From contig JADKAE010000011.1 in NCBI GenBank assembly GCA_016715405.1, positions 1 through 64,000 on the forward strand: a stretch of 64,000 nucleotides of DNA, in the 5' to 3' direction. The DNA comes from Saprospiraceae bacterium (lineage in GTDB: Bacteria; Bacteroidota; Bacteroidia; Chitinophagales; Saprospiraceae). Both the position numbers and the translations under genes were made by a program. Shown piece by piece: positions 1-9,833 of the stretch. The first letter of the stretch is position 1, and every line of letters starts with the position of its first letter. The notes under the pieces were generated by a model that saw only the letters and a list, made by a program, of their open reading frames with translations, had not been told where the DNA came from and searched no databases.

Positions 1-74
1 CCCCTTTAGGGGCCGCTACTCTGTACACTAACTTTCTTATCGAGTTTGTTCAGGTGGCCCTGTGGCTTGGCCAA

Positions 75-1440
75 TCACGAATTGAAGAGCCAGCCTCCAA
101 CCCTCGAAGAGTCTAGACGGAACTTTGTGAGCCCATCGGGCTGGGTATTAGGTTGGGGAGATTCTAGGGAAGCCCCTTCCACACCCAACCTTCCCATGGC
201 CCAACTAGCCCAGGCCAGGCTGTTTTCAGGATGGGGTCCTGCTGCGAAAAGTTTTCCCGATTGAGCTTCGTCCAAAATCAGGCCTTCATAAATACAATTT
301 TTCTTTACTGAAAAAATTGCTGCGCCGCTGTTGGCTTTCACATTATCCGATCTGCAATCAACTGCATGATCTCAAGGCAGTTTGAGGCCATGACGCATAA
401 TTTCTTTAGCGCGATCCTTTTCTAACTGGCTGCGTTGCCATTTTGCAGCCCCTTCTGTTTTAAGGATCCGAAAAGCTGTTCAATTCAGCTAAGCATACCA
501 ATGCACCGATTTGCAAAGCCTGTCCGGGGTTATCTACCGCATGGGTAGTCAACCAGCGCCAAAGGAAGGGCTAACTCGCCTTTGGCACGCTGCTTGGGCA
601 AAGTTCTCGGACTTCTACAACGTAGGCCCCACGTGATCAGGCAATTGCTTGTTAGCATTCTTGGGCCGTTGAAGCCTCACCTTTAAAAAGCGTACTTCTA
701 ATTGAGCTGTCCGGTTGCAGCGCTTCTTGTTGGCCTTAATTTCTAATGTGATGCAAGCAGCAGCCGGCTCAGCGCCTATTGCCTCAAACAGTTTATCCGG
801 GCGCCCATGCAACTGGCGGCTTCGACATTTTGAACGGATCAACAGGTGAGTCTTTTGATCAGGCAGCAAGCCAGAAATCTTCAACTTTAGATGTCTGCCT
901 CCGGTCGGCTATAATAGCAACCTGCCTGGCTTTGGCTAACTGCTCTTAACCGCTGCAGCTCTTTATGGCTAGCGATAAGATTCTTTTCCTCGATGGGTAA
1001 GCTGGCGTAGTTGCGTCCATGCTTATCTTCCTTCCCAAACTTGCGGTTCCTATATATGTCTGCAATGCCAATGGAAACCCTTGTGCTGGCATTCAAAACC
1101 AGCTGGGTGAAAACGGAAGCCGCACATCGTCTCTTTGGTCAGCGGCTCCGTCGGGGTCAGACAAAAATCAACTTGCCCGAATTATTTGTCGGCTCTATTT
1201 CCGACGTATCTTGAATGCATAGCACGTCTTGGCCTTGGACTGCCCCCACGGCCGATTAATCTTACTTGTATTAAGTTCTCCAAGCTTACCGGGTTGTTGA
1301 AAATCATGCGCCTACCCAATCTGCACGGGTATCACAAAATTGGTTCTCAGGATGGCACTCTGACGACTCGAACATGGCAGAGGCGATTAGAGCCCCTTAC
1401 ACACGATGCTGATCCGGTAACTGGTTGGTCATATGATATT
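75..1440 (-). pseudogene. Decayed IS4-family (Tn5-like) transposase
   Basis: Read on the minus strand, fragments in different frames line up in order with an IS4-family transposase. Near 1330-1280 there is the stretch FNNPVSLENLIQ. Near 1225-1200 there is IQDTSE, the usual start of the first catalytic-Asp region. Near 895 a degenerate ADREADI-like motif ends in PEADI. At 884-615 there is a block with KLFEAIGAEP and LEVRFLKVRLQRP. Near 190-80 a C-terminal block shows LGVEG and GGWLFNS. Every block is separated by stops and frame changes, far more than in neighbouring genes, so this copy is dead whatever the sequencing quality. I could not define terminal inverted repeats or a target duplication, and the element may extend past the window start. 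Family assignment rests on pattern recognition alone. Confidence 0.7.
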
Positions 1441-1441
1441 T

Positions 1442-1473
1442 TTTAAAAACGCAAGTTAACATTTTTATCTTTG
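1442..1473 (+). promoter_or_regulatory. Possible Bacteroidota-type promoter for the LuxE-like gene
   Basis: TATCTTTG at 1466-1473 matches the TAnnTTTG -7 element. A T-rich tract lies about 20 bp upstream but is not a clean TTG/TTTG -33 box. The gap to the TTG start at 1600 is about 125 nt with no other gene. Confidence 0.35.
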
Positions 1474-1599
1474 CGAAAGTTGTGTGACAAGATAGATTGT
1501 AATAGGCAGGGTTAAAACAGGGAGGCCGCATTCAAGCAGTTTCCAATTATTAAACGTCAAAATATAACAATTATTAAAACGAAGCTTTGGCGCGAAGGG

Positions 1600-2571
1600 T
1601 TGATTGAAAAAATAAAAATTGTAAACCCCGGTACATTTGAGGCCGTAGCGCTCGAGGTATTCCAATATCAGGCGGCGCACAACCCCTTGTACAGGCGGTT
1701 TGTGGAGCTGCTGGGTATTCCGCCCGAAAGCGTAACTACGCCGGCCAACGTACCCTTCCTGCCTATTCGTTTTTTTAAAACCCATGACATACAAACCGGC
1801 GAATGGACGGTAGCGGTACGAATTCACCGAGCGGCACCACGGCAGCCACTACGAGCGCCACCCTGCTGCGCGACGCCGATTGGTACCGCCGGGTAGCCCG
1901 CCAGGGATTTGAAGACCGCTACGGCCCCCTGAACCGCATTGCCATATTCGCCCTGCTACCCGCCTACCTGGAACGCGCGGGCTCTTCGCTCGTATTTATG
2001 GCCGACGATTTCATCCGGCAGTCGGCCCACCCGCAAAGCGGCTTTTTTTTGCACAACAGCAGTGAGATGATGGAGCGCATTCAACAGTGCAGGCAAGCGC
2101 AGATACCGGTATTACTGCTCGGCGTGAGCTTCGCCCTCTGGGAACTGGCCGAAAACCACCCCGCCGACCTCAGCGGTGCGATCATGGAAACCGGCGGCAT
2201 GAAAGGCCGGCGCCGCGAGATCACCCGCGAAGAATTGCACCATATTATTAAATGCGTTCCGTAGACGCGATCCACGCCGAATACGGATGACCGAATTGCT
2301 GTCGCAGGCCTATTCCCAGGGCAAGGGACTGTTTTATCCCTCGTCCACCATGCGAGTATCCACCCGCGACATTACCGACCCGCTATCGGCGCTTGGCTGG
2401 GGCAAAACCGGCGCAATAAACATCATCGACCTGGCCAACCTCGACACCACCAGCTTTATCGCCACCGACGACCTCGGCAAGGCTTACCCTGATGGCGCCT
2501 TCGAAATCCTGGGCCGGCTCGATTACAGCGATTTACGGGGATGCAATTTGTTGATTGAGAAAAATCTGTGA
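1600..2571 (+). CDS. LuxE-like acyl-protein synthetase domain protein (frameshifted)
   Basis: This resembles the stand-alone LuxE-type acyl-protein synthetases, which activate a fatty acid as acyl-AMP. The first part (1600 to about 1810) holds a helical N-terminus followed by VPFLPIRFFKTHD. The middle part, in another frame from about 1810 to 2262, holds the adenylate-binding-like PSGTT motif and METGGMKGRRREITREEL. The last part (about 2265-2571) is again in the first frame and holds EYGMTELLSQAYS, INIIDLAN and IATDDLGK. Two compensating single-base shifts separate the parts. The start at 1600 is a TTG; no ATG lies in frame upstream. No LuxC reductase is adjacent, so luminescence is not implied; in Bacteroidota such proteins are often found alone or near surface-lipid genes. 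The function of this copy is inferred from family resemblance only. Confidence 0.75.
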
Positions 2572-2583
2572 GGGGGTTCTCTG

Positions 2584-2672
2584 TTGTCCGTCCTCTGTTG
2601 TCCGTTCTCTGTTGTCCGTTATTATTATCTTTGTCAGTTAGAACCGATAACGGATAACCGACAACCGACAAC
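2584..2672. repeat. Self-complementary heptamer array with a -7 box in the loop
   Basis: Units such as GTTGTCCG and CTGTTGTCC repeat from 2584 to about 2620. TATCTTTG (a perfect TAnnTTTG) follows at 2626-2633. The complementary units GATAACC and GACAACC then run to 2672, six bases before the ATG of the next gene. Transcribed, the arms could pair into a hairpin with the promoter element in the loop. Confidence 0.7.
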
Positions 2673-2677
2673 ATTCT

Positions 2678-3718
2678 ATGATCCACTCCCTGTTAATCTA
2701 CGGCGCCAACGGCTACACCGGGCGACTCATTTGCGAACGCGCAGCGCTGCTGGGCTTGAAACCCATCCTCGCAGGGCGCAACGGCGAAGAAATCCGCGAA
2801 CTGGCCTTGACTTACGGCTGGGAATACCGCGTATTCGGCCTCGATACCCACGAAGCTGTGGCCGAAAAAATCCACGACGTGAAGGTCGTCTTGCACGCGG
2901 CGGGACCTTTTATGTATACCGCCAAACCCATGATGGAAGCCTGCCTGCTGGCGGGGGTGCATTATCTCGACATTACCGGGGAAATCGCCGTTTTCGAGAT
3001 GGCTGCCCGCAGGGACGAGCGCGCCAAAGCAGCCGGCATCCTGCTGATGCCCGGCACGGGTTTCGACGTAGTGCCCACCGACTGCCTGGCGCTTTATCTC
3101 AAGCAACAAATGCCTGATGCCACCCGCCTCCAACTGGCCTTCGTCGGCCAGGGCGGAGGCGTCTCCAGGGGAACCGCCGGTACGATGGTAGAAGGCCTGG
3201 GAAAAGGCGGCGCCGTGCGGGTCAACGGCCAATTGCAACACGCGAATTTCGGCCAAAACTCGCTCACCGTGCCGCACCCGGCAAAAACGTTTTTTGCCAT
3301 TTCCATCCCCTGGGGCGATATCACCACCGCGTACCACACCACGGGCATCCCCAATATAGAGACCTACATGGGCTTCTCCCGCCGCATGTACGGCTGGATC
3401 AAACTTATGCCCTACTTCAAGTGGTTGTTCAGTAAGTTGGAAAAAATATATCAAAAAGCGCAACGGGCAACCGGCCGGGGCCTTCTCCACAGCAGCGAGC
3501 CAACGGCCGAAGCCTGGTCTGGGGCCGCGTGTTCAACGACAATGGAGCCTCCACAAGCCTGGCTCATCACTAAAGACGGCTATACGCTTACCGCCATTAC
3601 CAGTCTGATGATCGCACAGCGCGTGCTGCAAGGCGATGTCAAACCCGGCTTTCACACGCCCGCCGGGCTGTATGGCGCGGATTTGATTATGGAGGTGGAG
3701 GGATCTGAGCGGGGGTAG
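2678..3718 (+). CDS. Saccharopine dehydrogenase-like NAD(P)-binding protein
   Basis: The N-terminus has a Rossmann nucleotide-binding motif, LLIYGANGYTGRLI, followed by LAGRN at the end of the second strand. LHAAGPF and HYLDITGE are typical of the saccharopine-dehydrogenase-like/trans-acting enoyl reductase group, and MPGTGFDVVPTDCLA follows. These membrane-associated reductases act on lipid or other carbonyl substrates; the substrate cannot be read from the sequence. The stretch about 3465-3545 makes better sense one frame over, where it reads SLVWGRVFNDNGAS. Two compensating indels are therefore likely and residues of about 263-288 in the printed frame are probably wrong. The gene lies directly behind the repeat array at 2584-2672. 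Confidence 0.8.
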   Translation: MIHSLLIYGANGYTGRLICERAALLGLKPILAGRNGEEIRELALTYGWEYRVFGLDTHEAVAEKIHDVKVVLHAAGPFMYTAKPMMEACLLAGVHYLDITGEIAVFEMAARRDERAKAAGILLMPGTGFDVVPTDCLALYLKQQMPDATRLQLAFVGQGGGVSRGTAGTMVEGLGKGGAVRVNGQLQHANFGQNSLTVPHPAKTFFAISIPWGDITTAYHTTGIPNIETYMGFSRRMYGWIKLMPYFKWLFSKLEKIYQKAQRATGRGLLHSSEPTAEAWSGAACSTTMEPPQAWLITKDGYTLTAITSLMIAQRVLQGDVKPGFHTPAGLYGADLIMEVEGSERG

Positions 3719-3931
3719 TTGTGGGTTGTTATCGGTTGTCGGTTGTCGGTTCTCGGTTGTCAGTTCTTTTTCTAATTTTGTCATTATATAATGACTAGGA
3801 AAGAGAACAGAGAACAGAGAACAGAGAACAGACAACAGAGAACAGAGAACAGAGAACAGAGAACAGAGAACAGAACAGAGAACAGGGAGAACAGAACAGA
3901 GAACAGAGAACAGAGAACAGAGAACAGAGAA
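3719..3931. repeat. Self-complementary heptamer array upstream of thyA
   Basis: Units of the GGTTGTC/GGTTCTC type occupy about 3721-3765. A -7-like TAATTTTG sits at 3773-3780. About 18 copies of the nearly complementary unit GAACAGA (with a few GACAACA) then run from about 3800 to 3931, directly up to the thyA ATG. The layout matches the array at 2584-2672. Because seven is not a multiple of three, unit gain or loss changes the frame of any upstream start codon. Confidence 0.85.
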
Positions 3932-4837
3932 ATGAAGCCATACCACTCCCTCCTCCGCCATATACTGGATACCGGCGTACGCAAAAGCGACCGCACCGGC
4001 ACGGGTACCATTTCTGTATTTGGTTATCAGATGCGTTTTGACCTGCAGGAAGGGTTCCCGCTGATGACTACCAAAAAGGTGCACCTAAAATCTATTATAT
4101 ACGAACTGCTCTGGTTTTTGAAGGGCGATACCAACATTCGCTACCTGGTGCAAAACGGTGTGAACATCTGGAACGAATGGCCTTTCCAGCATTGGCTGCG
4201 CGATAACGGACTAGAAGGGGAATACCCGAAATATACCGCCGGCTGGCGCGAAAAACGGGATTGGTTTGTGCAGGAGTTCATCGCCAATGAAGAACTTGCG
4301 GCTAAATGGGGCGAATTGGGCCCAGTTTACGGCTACCAGTGGCGCAATTTTGACGGTGTTGACCAGATCAGCCAGCTTATCCACGATATCAAGCGCAATC
4401 CGGATTCCCGGCGCCTGATCGTGTCGGCCTGGAACCCTAAGGATATTCCCGTGATGGCTAAGTCGGGACTGCCGCCCTGCCATACGATGTTCCAGTTTTA
4501 TGTGGCGGAGGGCAAATTGTCGTGCCAGCTATACCAGCGCTCGGCTGATGTATTCCTCGGCGTGCCGTTTAATATTGCATCTTATGCCTTGTTAACATTG
4601 ATGGTAGCCCAGGTATGTGGGCTGCAGCCGGGCGATTTTGTGCACACATTTGGCGATGTGCACCTTTATCTAAACCATATCGAACAGGCGCAACTGCAAC
4701 TCAGCCGCGAGCCCAAGCAATTGCCCACAATGGTTGTCAATCCTGCCGTAGATGATATTTTTGCTTTCCAATACGAAGATTTCGAACTGAGGGGCTACGA
4801 CCCCTATCCGGCCATCAAGGCGGATGTGGCGGTGTAG
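3932..4837 (+). CDS. thyA: Thymidylate synthase
   Basis: ThyA methylates dUMP to dTMP with methylene-tetrahydrofolate. At 301 residues it is one of the longer bacterial forms, with an insert of about 35-40 residues before the dimer region. Seen motifs include SDRTGTGT near the N-terminus, the dUMP-binding SRRLIVSAWNP, the active-site Cys in LPPCHTMFQFYV, and DVFLGVPFNIASYALL. The C-terminus DPYPAIKADVAV fits the family. I start it at 3932 because family homology begins there (MKPYHSLL). An in-frame ATG at 3791 would add 47 residues encoded by the heptamer array and made only of repeated Glu, Asn, Arg, Gln and Thr. The purine-rich last repeats may serve as the ribosome-binding region. The reading frame is intact, unlike many neighbours. 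Confidence 0.95.
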   Translation: MKPYHSLLRHILDTGVRKSDRTGTGTISVFGYQMRFDLQEGFPLMTTKKVHLKSIIYELLWFLKGDTNIRYLVQNGVNIWNEWPFQHWLRDNGLEGEYPKYTAGWREKRDWFVQEFIANEELAAKWGELGPVYGYQWRNFDGVDQISQLIHDIKRNPDSRRLIVSAWNPKDIPVMAKSGLPPCHTMFQFYVAEGKLSCQLYQRSADVFLGVPFNIASYALLTLMVAQVCGLQPGDFVHTFGDVHLYLNHIEQAQLQLSREPKQLPTMVVNPAVDDIFAFQYEDFELRGYDPYPAIKADVAV

Positions 4838-4873
4838 AGGTGACAGGGTGACAAGGTGACAACGGAGATAAAG

Positions 4874-4896
4874 TTATTTAGATAACGTCTAAATAA
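4874..4896. promoter_or_regulatory. Inverted repeat, candidate operator before the act genes
   Basis: Perfect 9-bp arms TTATTTAGA and TCTAAATAA are separated by TAACG. It lies about 20 bp upstream of the -33 element of the actA promoter, where an activator or repressor could bind. A close relative (TTTAGAC-TGG-GTCTAAA) precedes coxB at 14018-14034. Confidence 0.6.
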
Positions 4897-4916
4897 TTAT
4901 CGCTTTTGAGTAAATG

Positions 4917-4948
4917 TTGTTAAAAAGTTAAAGCGAATTTTATCTTTG
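4917..4948 (+). promoter_or_regulatory. Bacteroidota-type promoter of the act operon
   Basis: TTG at 4917-4919 and TATCTTTG at 4941-4948 are separated by 21 bp. This matches the major sigma-factor consensus of Bacteroidota (TTG/TTTG at -33, TAnnTTTG at -7). Confidence 0.7.
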
Positions 4949-5005
4949 CCCTGAAAATTTTACAACCGCATGACTTGCCGGTATTCCAACAAAATTAAGG
5001 TATCG

Positions 5006-6433
5006 ATGATCCATAGAGGATTGAAGACTCGGATAATGTTACTGCTGCTTGCCGCCGCGCTTGCGCTGCCCGCAGTAGCACAGGATGAAGCGGCCATCAA
5101 CGCTGGCAAAACGCTTTTCCGCAACAACTGCGCCGCATGTCACAACAAGGACATGAAAAACGACCTCACGGGCCCTGCCCTGGGGGGTACCCAAGAGCGC
5201 TGGGCCAGCTATCCCCAGGAGGATCTTTACAGCTGGATCCGCAATTCCAGCGCGCTGATCAATGCCGGCCATCCGCGGGCCACTGAACTGTGGAACAAGT
5301 GGAAGCCCACTGCCATGACGGCTTTCCCCAACCTCACCGACGAAGAGATTGCCAATATTCTGGCGTATATCAAGTGTACGTACGAAGGCAACTGTCCCGG
5401 TGCAGCAGCGGCAGGCGGCCCCGCAGGGCAACCGGTAGCTCCGCCAGCCAAACCCGATAATCGCCTGCTTTACCTGGCGCTGTTCGGTATCCTGGCTGTA
5501 CTGGCGCTGGTGTTAGCACGCGTGCTGTCGAACCTCAACTACATGATTCAGGTGAAAGAGGGCAACGCACCCGCTCACCGTCGCACATTGGTTGAGACGC
5601 TCACCAGCAAGGGCGTCATTGCATTTGTCATCTTCGCTCTTATTGTACTGGGCGGATATACTACCGTCAATAACGCCATCAAACTGGGTCGCCAGCAGGG
5701 GTATCAACCCGAGCAACCCATCAAGTTTTCGCATGCCACGCATTCCGGCCTGCAAAAAATTGATTGCCAATATTGCCACGACGGCGCCCGCCGAAGCAAA
5801 CAATCGGTCATTCCGGCAGCCAATACCTGTATGAACTGCCACAAAGCAGTGAAGGTAGGCTCGCAATACGGCACCGCCGAATTGACCAAGATATACGCTT
5901 CTGTCGGCTACGATCCCACCACGGACAAATACGTGCCCAATTACGATCAAATGCCCGAAGCCGATATCGAAAAGTTGTACAAGCAATGGATTGCCGATAC
6001 CTATGTAAAGGAAAAAGGCACCCTGGATGCTGACGGCGAACAACTCGTGCAAGATCAGTGGGACGGCATCGTAAAAGCGCTGAAAAACCCAGAAAACGGC
6101 GACCGCAAGATTCAGGGCCCCATCGAATGGGTGCGCATACACAACCTGCCCGACCACGCATATTTCAACCACGCCCAGCACGTATCGGTAGGCCAGGTAG
6201 CCTGCCAAACCTGCCACGGCAAAGTGGAGGAGATGGAAGTGGTGCAGCAATTTGCGCCGCTATCTATGGGCTGGTGTATCAACTGCCACCGCCAAACCGA
6301 GGTTAAATTCGCCGACAACGCCTATTATAAGTCGTACTACGCCCGCTACCACGAAGAAATGGCAGCCGGCAAGCGCAGCAAGGTAACCGTGGAAGATATC
6401 GGCGGCCTCGAGTGCCAAAAGTGTCATTATTAA
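5006..6433 (+). CDS. actA: Alternative complex III subunit ActA, multiheme cytochrome c
   Basis: ActA carries the c-hemes that receive electrons from the ACIII quinol site and pass them on in the periplasm. Six CxxCH heme sites are visible: CAACH in an N-terminal class I cytochrome c domain, then CQYCH, CMNCH, CQTCH, CINCH and CQKCH in the pentaheme part. A signal peptide (LLLLAAALALPAVAQ) precedes the first heme. A membrane segment (LLYLALFGILAVLALVLA) and a second one (GVIAFVIFALIVLGG) separate the monoheme domain from the pentaheme part. I chose ATG 5006 because the signal peptide follows it closely; ATG 4970 is in frame and only about 20 bp from the -7 box. First gene of the act operon, with a good promoter and a candidate operator upstream. 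Confidence 0.9.
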   Translation: MIHRGLKTRIMLLLLAAALALPAVAQDEAAINAGKTLFRNNCAACHNKDMKNDLTGPALGGTQERWASYPQEDLYSWIRNSSALINAGHPRATELWNKWKPTAMTAFPNLTDEEIANILAYIKCTYEGNCPGAAAAGGPAGQPVAPPAKPDNRLLYLALFGILAVLALVLARVLSNLNYMIQVKEGNAPAHRRTLVETLTSKGVIAFVIFALIVLGGYTTVNNAIKLGRQQGYQPEQPIKFSHATHSGLQKIDCQYCHDGARRSKQSVIPAANTCMNCHKAVKVGSQYGTAELTKIYASVGYDPTTDKYVPNYDQMPEADIEKLYKQWIADTYVKEKGTLDADGEQLVQDQWDGIVKALKNPENGDRKIQGPIEWVRIHNLPDHAYFNHAQHVSVGQVACQTCHGKVEEMEVVQQFAPLSMGWCINCHRQTEVKFADNAYYKSYYARYHEEMAAGKRSKVTVEDIGGLECQKCHY

Positions 6434-6472
6434 TTTGAAAGCTATCATCAGCACACTGCATAAATCATCAAG

Positions 6473-9400
6473 ATGAAAGAGCAGAATAAAGCAGTTTGGA
6501 TAGGGGTAGAACACCTTACAAACGACCCTGCATACCAACAAGCCGCTCAAGAAGAATTCAAGCAACTTCCTTTGGCTGAGATCGCAGAAGAGGCGCTGTC
6601 TACCGAAACCAGCCGCCGCGATTTCCTCAAATACCTGGGTTTCTCCCTCGGCGCCGTTACGGTGGCCGCCGGCTGCGAAATACCGGTAAAGAAGGCTATC
6701 CCTTATGTTATCAAACCCGATACGATCGTACCCGGCGTAGCTACGTATTACGCTTCTACGTTTGTTCAGGGTGGCGACTATTGCGCAGTGTTGGTGAAAA
6801 CCCGCGAAGGACGCCCCATTAAGGTAGAGGGCAACAGTCTGTCGAAAGTAACGATGGGTGGTACCAGCGCCCGCACGCAAGCCAGCGTGCTGAGCCTGTA
6901 CGATACCAGCCGCCTCGACGGTCCCTACCGCATCACAAACGGCAAAGTGGATATCCCCGCCAAAAAAAGAGCTGCCGGCCCCACCTGGGCGGAAATCGAT
7001 AAAGAAATTGCCGGCAAACTCAAACCCGAATCGCGCATCCGCATCCTGGCTCATACGATTATGAGCCCGACGTCGAAAAAGCGATCGAGGATTTTAAAGC
7101 CAAATTCCCCAATACAGGAATTGGTGATGTACGACCCCGTATCGGCATCGGCGCTGCTGGAGGCCAACGAAACCTGCTTCGGTCAGGCTGTCGCCCCCAA
7201 CTACCGCTTCGACCTGGCCCGCGTGATTGTCAGCTTCGACGCCGATTTCCTCGGCACCTGGATTTCTCCGATCGAATACGCTGCGCAATACGCCCAAAGA
7301 CGCCGGATCACGGATATCAAAAAAGCGAAATCTCGCCACATACAGGTGGAAAGCCATATGAGCCTCACCGGCTCTAATGCCGACCACCGCATTCTGGTAA
7401 AACCATCGGCGCAAGGCGCAGCTATCGTTACGCTTTACAATGCCGTGGCCGCCGCTACCGGCCGCCCCTCAGTGAGCGGGCCCCAACTCAGCGGCAAGCA
7501 AGCCGATAAAATCAAGGCAGCCGCCAAAGAACTACTGGCCACCGCGGCGCTTCGCTCGTAGTGGCCGGTTCCAACAACACCGGCGAGCAGATCCTGGTGA
7601 ATGCCATCAACGACGCGCTCGGCAACTACGGCGCTACGATAGAATTCGGCGCCGCTTCGATGCAGCGCCAGGGCCGCGATAAAGACGTACGCAAACTGGT
7701 GCGCGATATGAACGCGGGCCAGGTAGACGCCCTTTTTATCATGGACGGCGCCAACCCCGCCTACGACCTCCCCGATGCTGCCCAGTTTGCACAGGGCGCC
7801 AAGAAGGTAGGCCTCAAAGTATCGTTTTCGGGTGCGCCCAATGAAACGACGGTACTGTGCGATTATGCCACACCGACGCACCACTATCTGGAAAGCTGGG
7901 GCGATGCCGAACCCAAACGCGGCTACTACAGCCTCATACAGCCCACTATCGCTCCCGTTTTTGCGGCACTGGGCCGCGCCGGTACGCGCCAGGCTGAAGA
8001 AAGCCTCTTGCGTTGGGCTGCCAGCGAAACGCTGAATACGGGCGCCGAGCAACCATTTCTGGAATACCTCAAGTTGCACTGGGAGCAAACGATGTTCCGC
8101 CAGCAAAGCAACTTTGCCACTTTCCAGGCATTCTGGGATAGCGCGCTGCACGACGGCGTCTTCGAATCGCCTCAATTCTCTATTCAGGTAGCTTTCTCGG
8201 GCGATGTCAGCGCCGCAGCTGCCAAAGTGCGCAAACCCGGCCAATCGGCCCTCGAAATATCGTTTTTCGAAACCGTCAACATGGGCGGCGGTCAATACGC
8301 CGGCAACCCCTGGTTGCAGGAAATGCCCGACCCCGTCAACCGCTGTGTGTGGGGCAACCACCTGGCTATCCCCGTAAAATGGGAGGGCGGCAATGAATTT
8401 ACGGCGCTCGAAAATCTCAACAACGACGAAATTTACGGCAAAGCCGATAGGGTAGAGCTGGAAGTAAGCAGTAAAAAACAGGTACTGACCGTTGTACGCC
8501 AGTTTGGACAAATGGAAGGCACCCTCGGCCTCGCCCTCGGCTACGGCCGCAACGTGCTGGGCCGCATGGGCAACGCGCTGGGCCAAACAAAGTAGGCGCC
8601 GACGTATTCCCCTGGATGAGCATCGACAAAGACGGCAATACCCAGTATTACGCCGAAGATGCCAAAATAATCGGCAAAACCGACCGCGACGAGCACTTCG
8701 CCTGCGTGCAATACCACCACACGATGGGGGTTACCGCCCGCGACGAAAACGGCAAGGTGATCGCCGACGAATCTACCGGCAAACCGCTCAACGTTGACGA
8801 AAAAACCATCATGACCATCGGCGCCGGTATGCAGGGGGGACTTACCAAACGTTCTATCATCTACCAGGGCAACCTCAAGGATATAGAAGAACTGGCCCAC
8901 CACATCGAAGAAAAGCGCACCGAAGCCGAAGAGCTCAACCAACAGACGATTTATCCTTACGAGCAATACAAAAAAGATTTTTACTCCCAGGGTCACCACT
9001 GGAATATGCACGTCGACCTCAATGCCTGTACGGGCTGCGGCGCTTGCCAGGTAGCCTGTATAGCGGAAAACAACGTGCCCGTAATGGATAAAAAAGAAGT
9101 GCACCGCCATCACGAAATGAGCTGGCTGCGTATCGACCGGTATGTTTTCCGCGACTACGAAAACCCGAATGTGGTGTACCAGCCCATGATGTGCCAGCAC
9201 TGCGACAATGCGCCCTGCGAAAACGTGTGCCCGGTAGCCGCTACCAACCACAGCTCGGAAGGTCTCAACCAAATGACCTACAACCGCTGTATCGGTACAC
9301 GTTATTGCGCCAACAACTGCCCCTACAAGGTGCGCCGTTTCAACTGGCTCGACTACAATACCGCCGACCTCTTCTCTATCAACGAGAACTACATGGATGA

Positions 9401-9776
9401 CGAACACATGTACACCAGCGATGGCCTGCCCTTCTACGCCGACAACCTCACCCGTATGGTGTTGAACCCCGACGTAACGGTGCGCTCGCGCGGTGTGATC
9501 GAAAAGTGTAGCTTCTGCGTTCAACGCATCCAGGAGGGCAAACTCACCGCAAAACGCGAAAGCCGCGCATTGCGCGACAGCGACGTCAAGACGGCTTGCC
9601 AAACGGCTTGCCCGACCGGCGCCATCGTCTTCGGTGACGGCAACAACAAAAACAGCGAAGTGGCGAAACGCCTCGGCAATCCGCTCAACTACGTGGTACT
9701 CGAGGAAATCAACGTGCGCTCTTCCGTGACTTATGCAGCGCGCGTAGTAAACCGCGATGAAGCTTTTGAAGCCTAA
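6473..9776 (+). CDS. actB: Alternative complex III subunit ActB, molybdopterin-oxidoreductase-like/Fe-S protein (frameshifted)
   Basis: ActB is the large periplasmic ACIII subunit: an N-terminal region related to molybdopterin oxidoreductases but without cofactor, fused to a four-cluster ferredoxin-like region. A Tat-type motif (TSRRDFLKYLGFS) followed by a Cys (AAGC) near residue 65 suggests export and a lipid anchor. The C-terminal part from about 9020 has the cluster ligands CTGCGACQVAC, CQHCDNAPCENVCP, CIGTRYCANNCP and CSFCVQR...CQTACP. The gene is printed in three pieces (6473-7561, 7561-8595, 8616-9776), with shifts near 7552 and 8590. In each case protein homology continues directly across the break. 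A compensated shift also lies at about 7055-7115, where the alternate frame reads EKAIEDFKAKFPNT. The protein is needed for the complex, so sequencing error is likelier than decay. Confidence 0.88.
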
Positions 9777-9833
9777 ATCTCAACATTAAGACTTTAAGGA
9801 TGCCCACGGGCGCCGATCTATAAACGACGTAAT

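Noticed and set aside
46..341. Short open frames at the window start as independent genes
   Set aside because: The minus-strand one matches the C-terminal end of the decayed transposase; the plus-strand one is its shadow.
2693..3490. A 265-residue minus-strand frame over the saccharopine-dehydrogenase-like gene
   Set aside because: The plus strand has clear Rossmann and family motifs; the minus-strand translation has none.
7435..9602. Long minus-strand frames over actB
   Set aside because: They overlap the well-supported Fe-S and molybdopterin-like regions of actB and show no family features.
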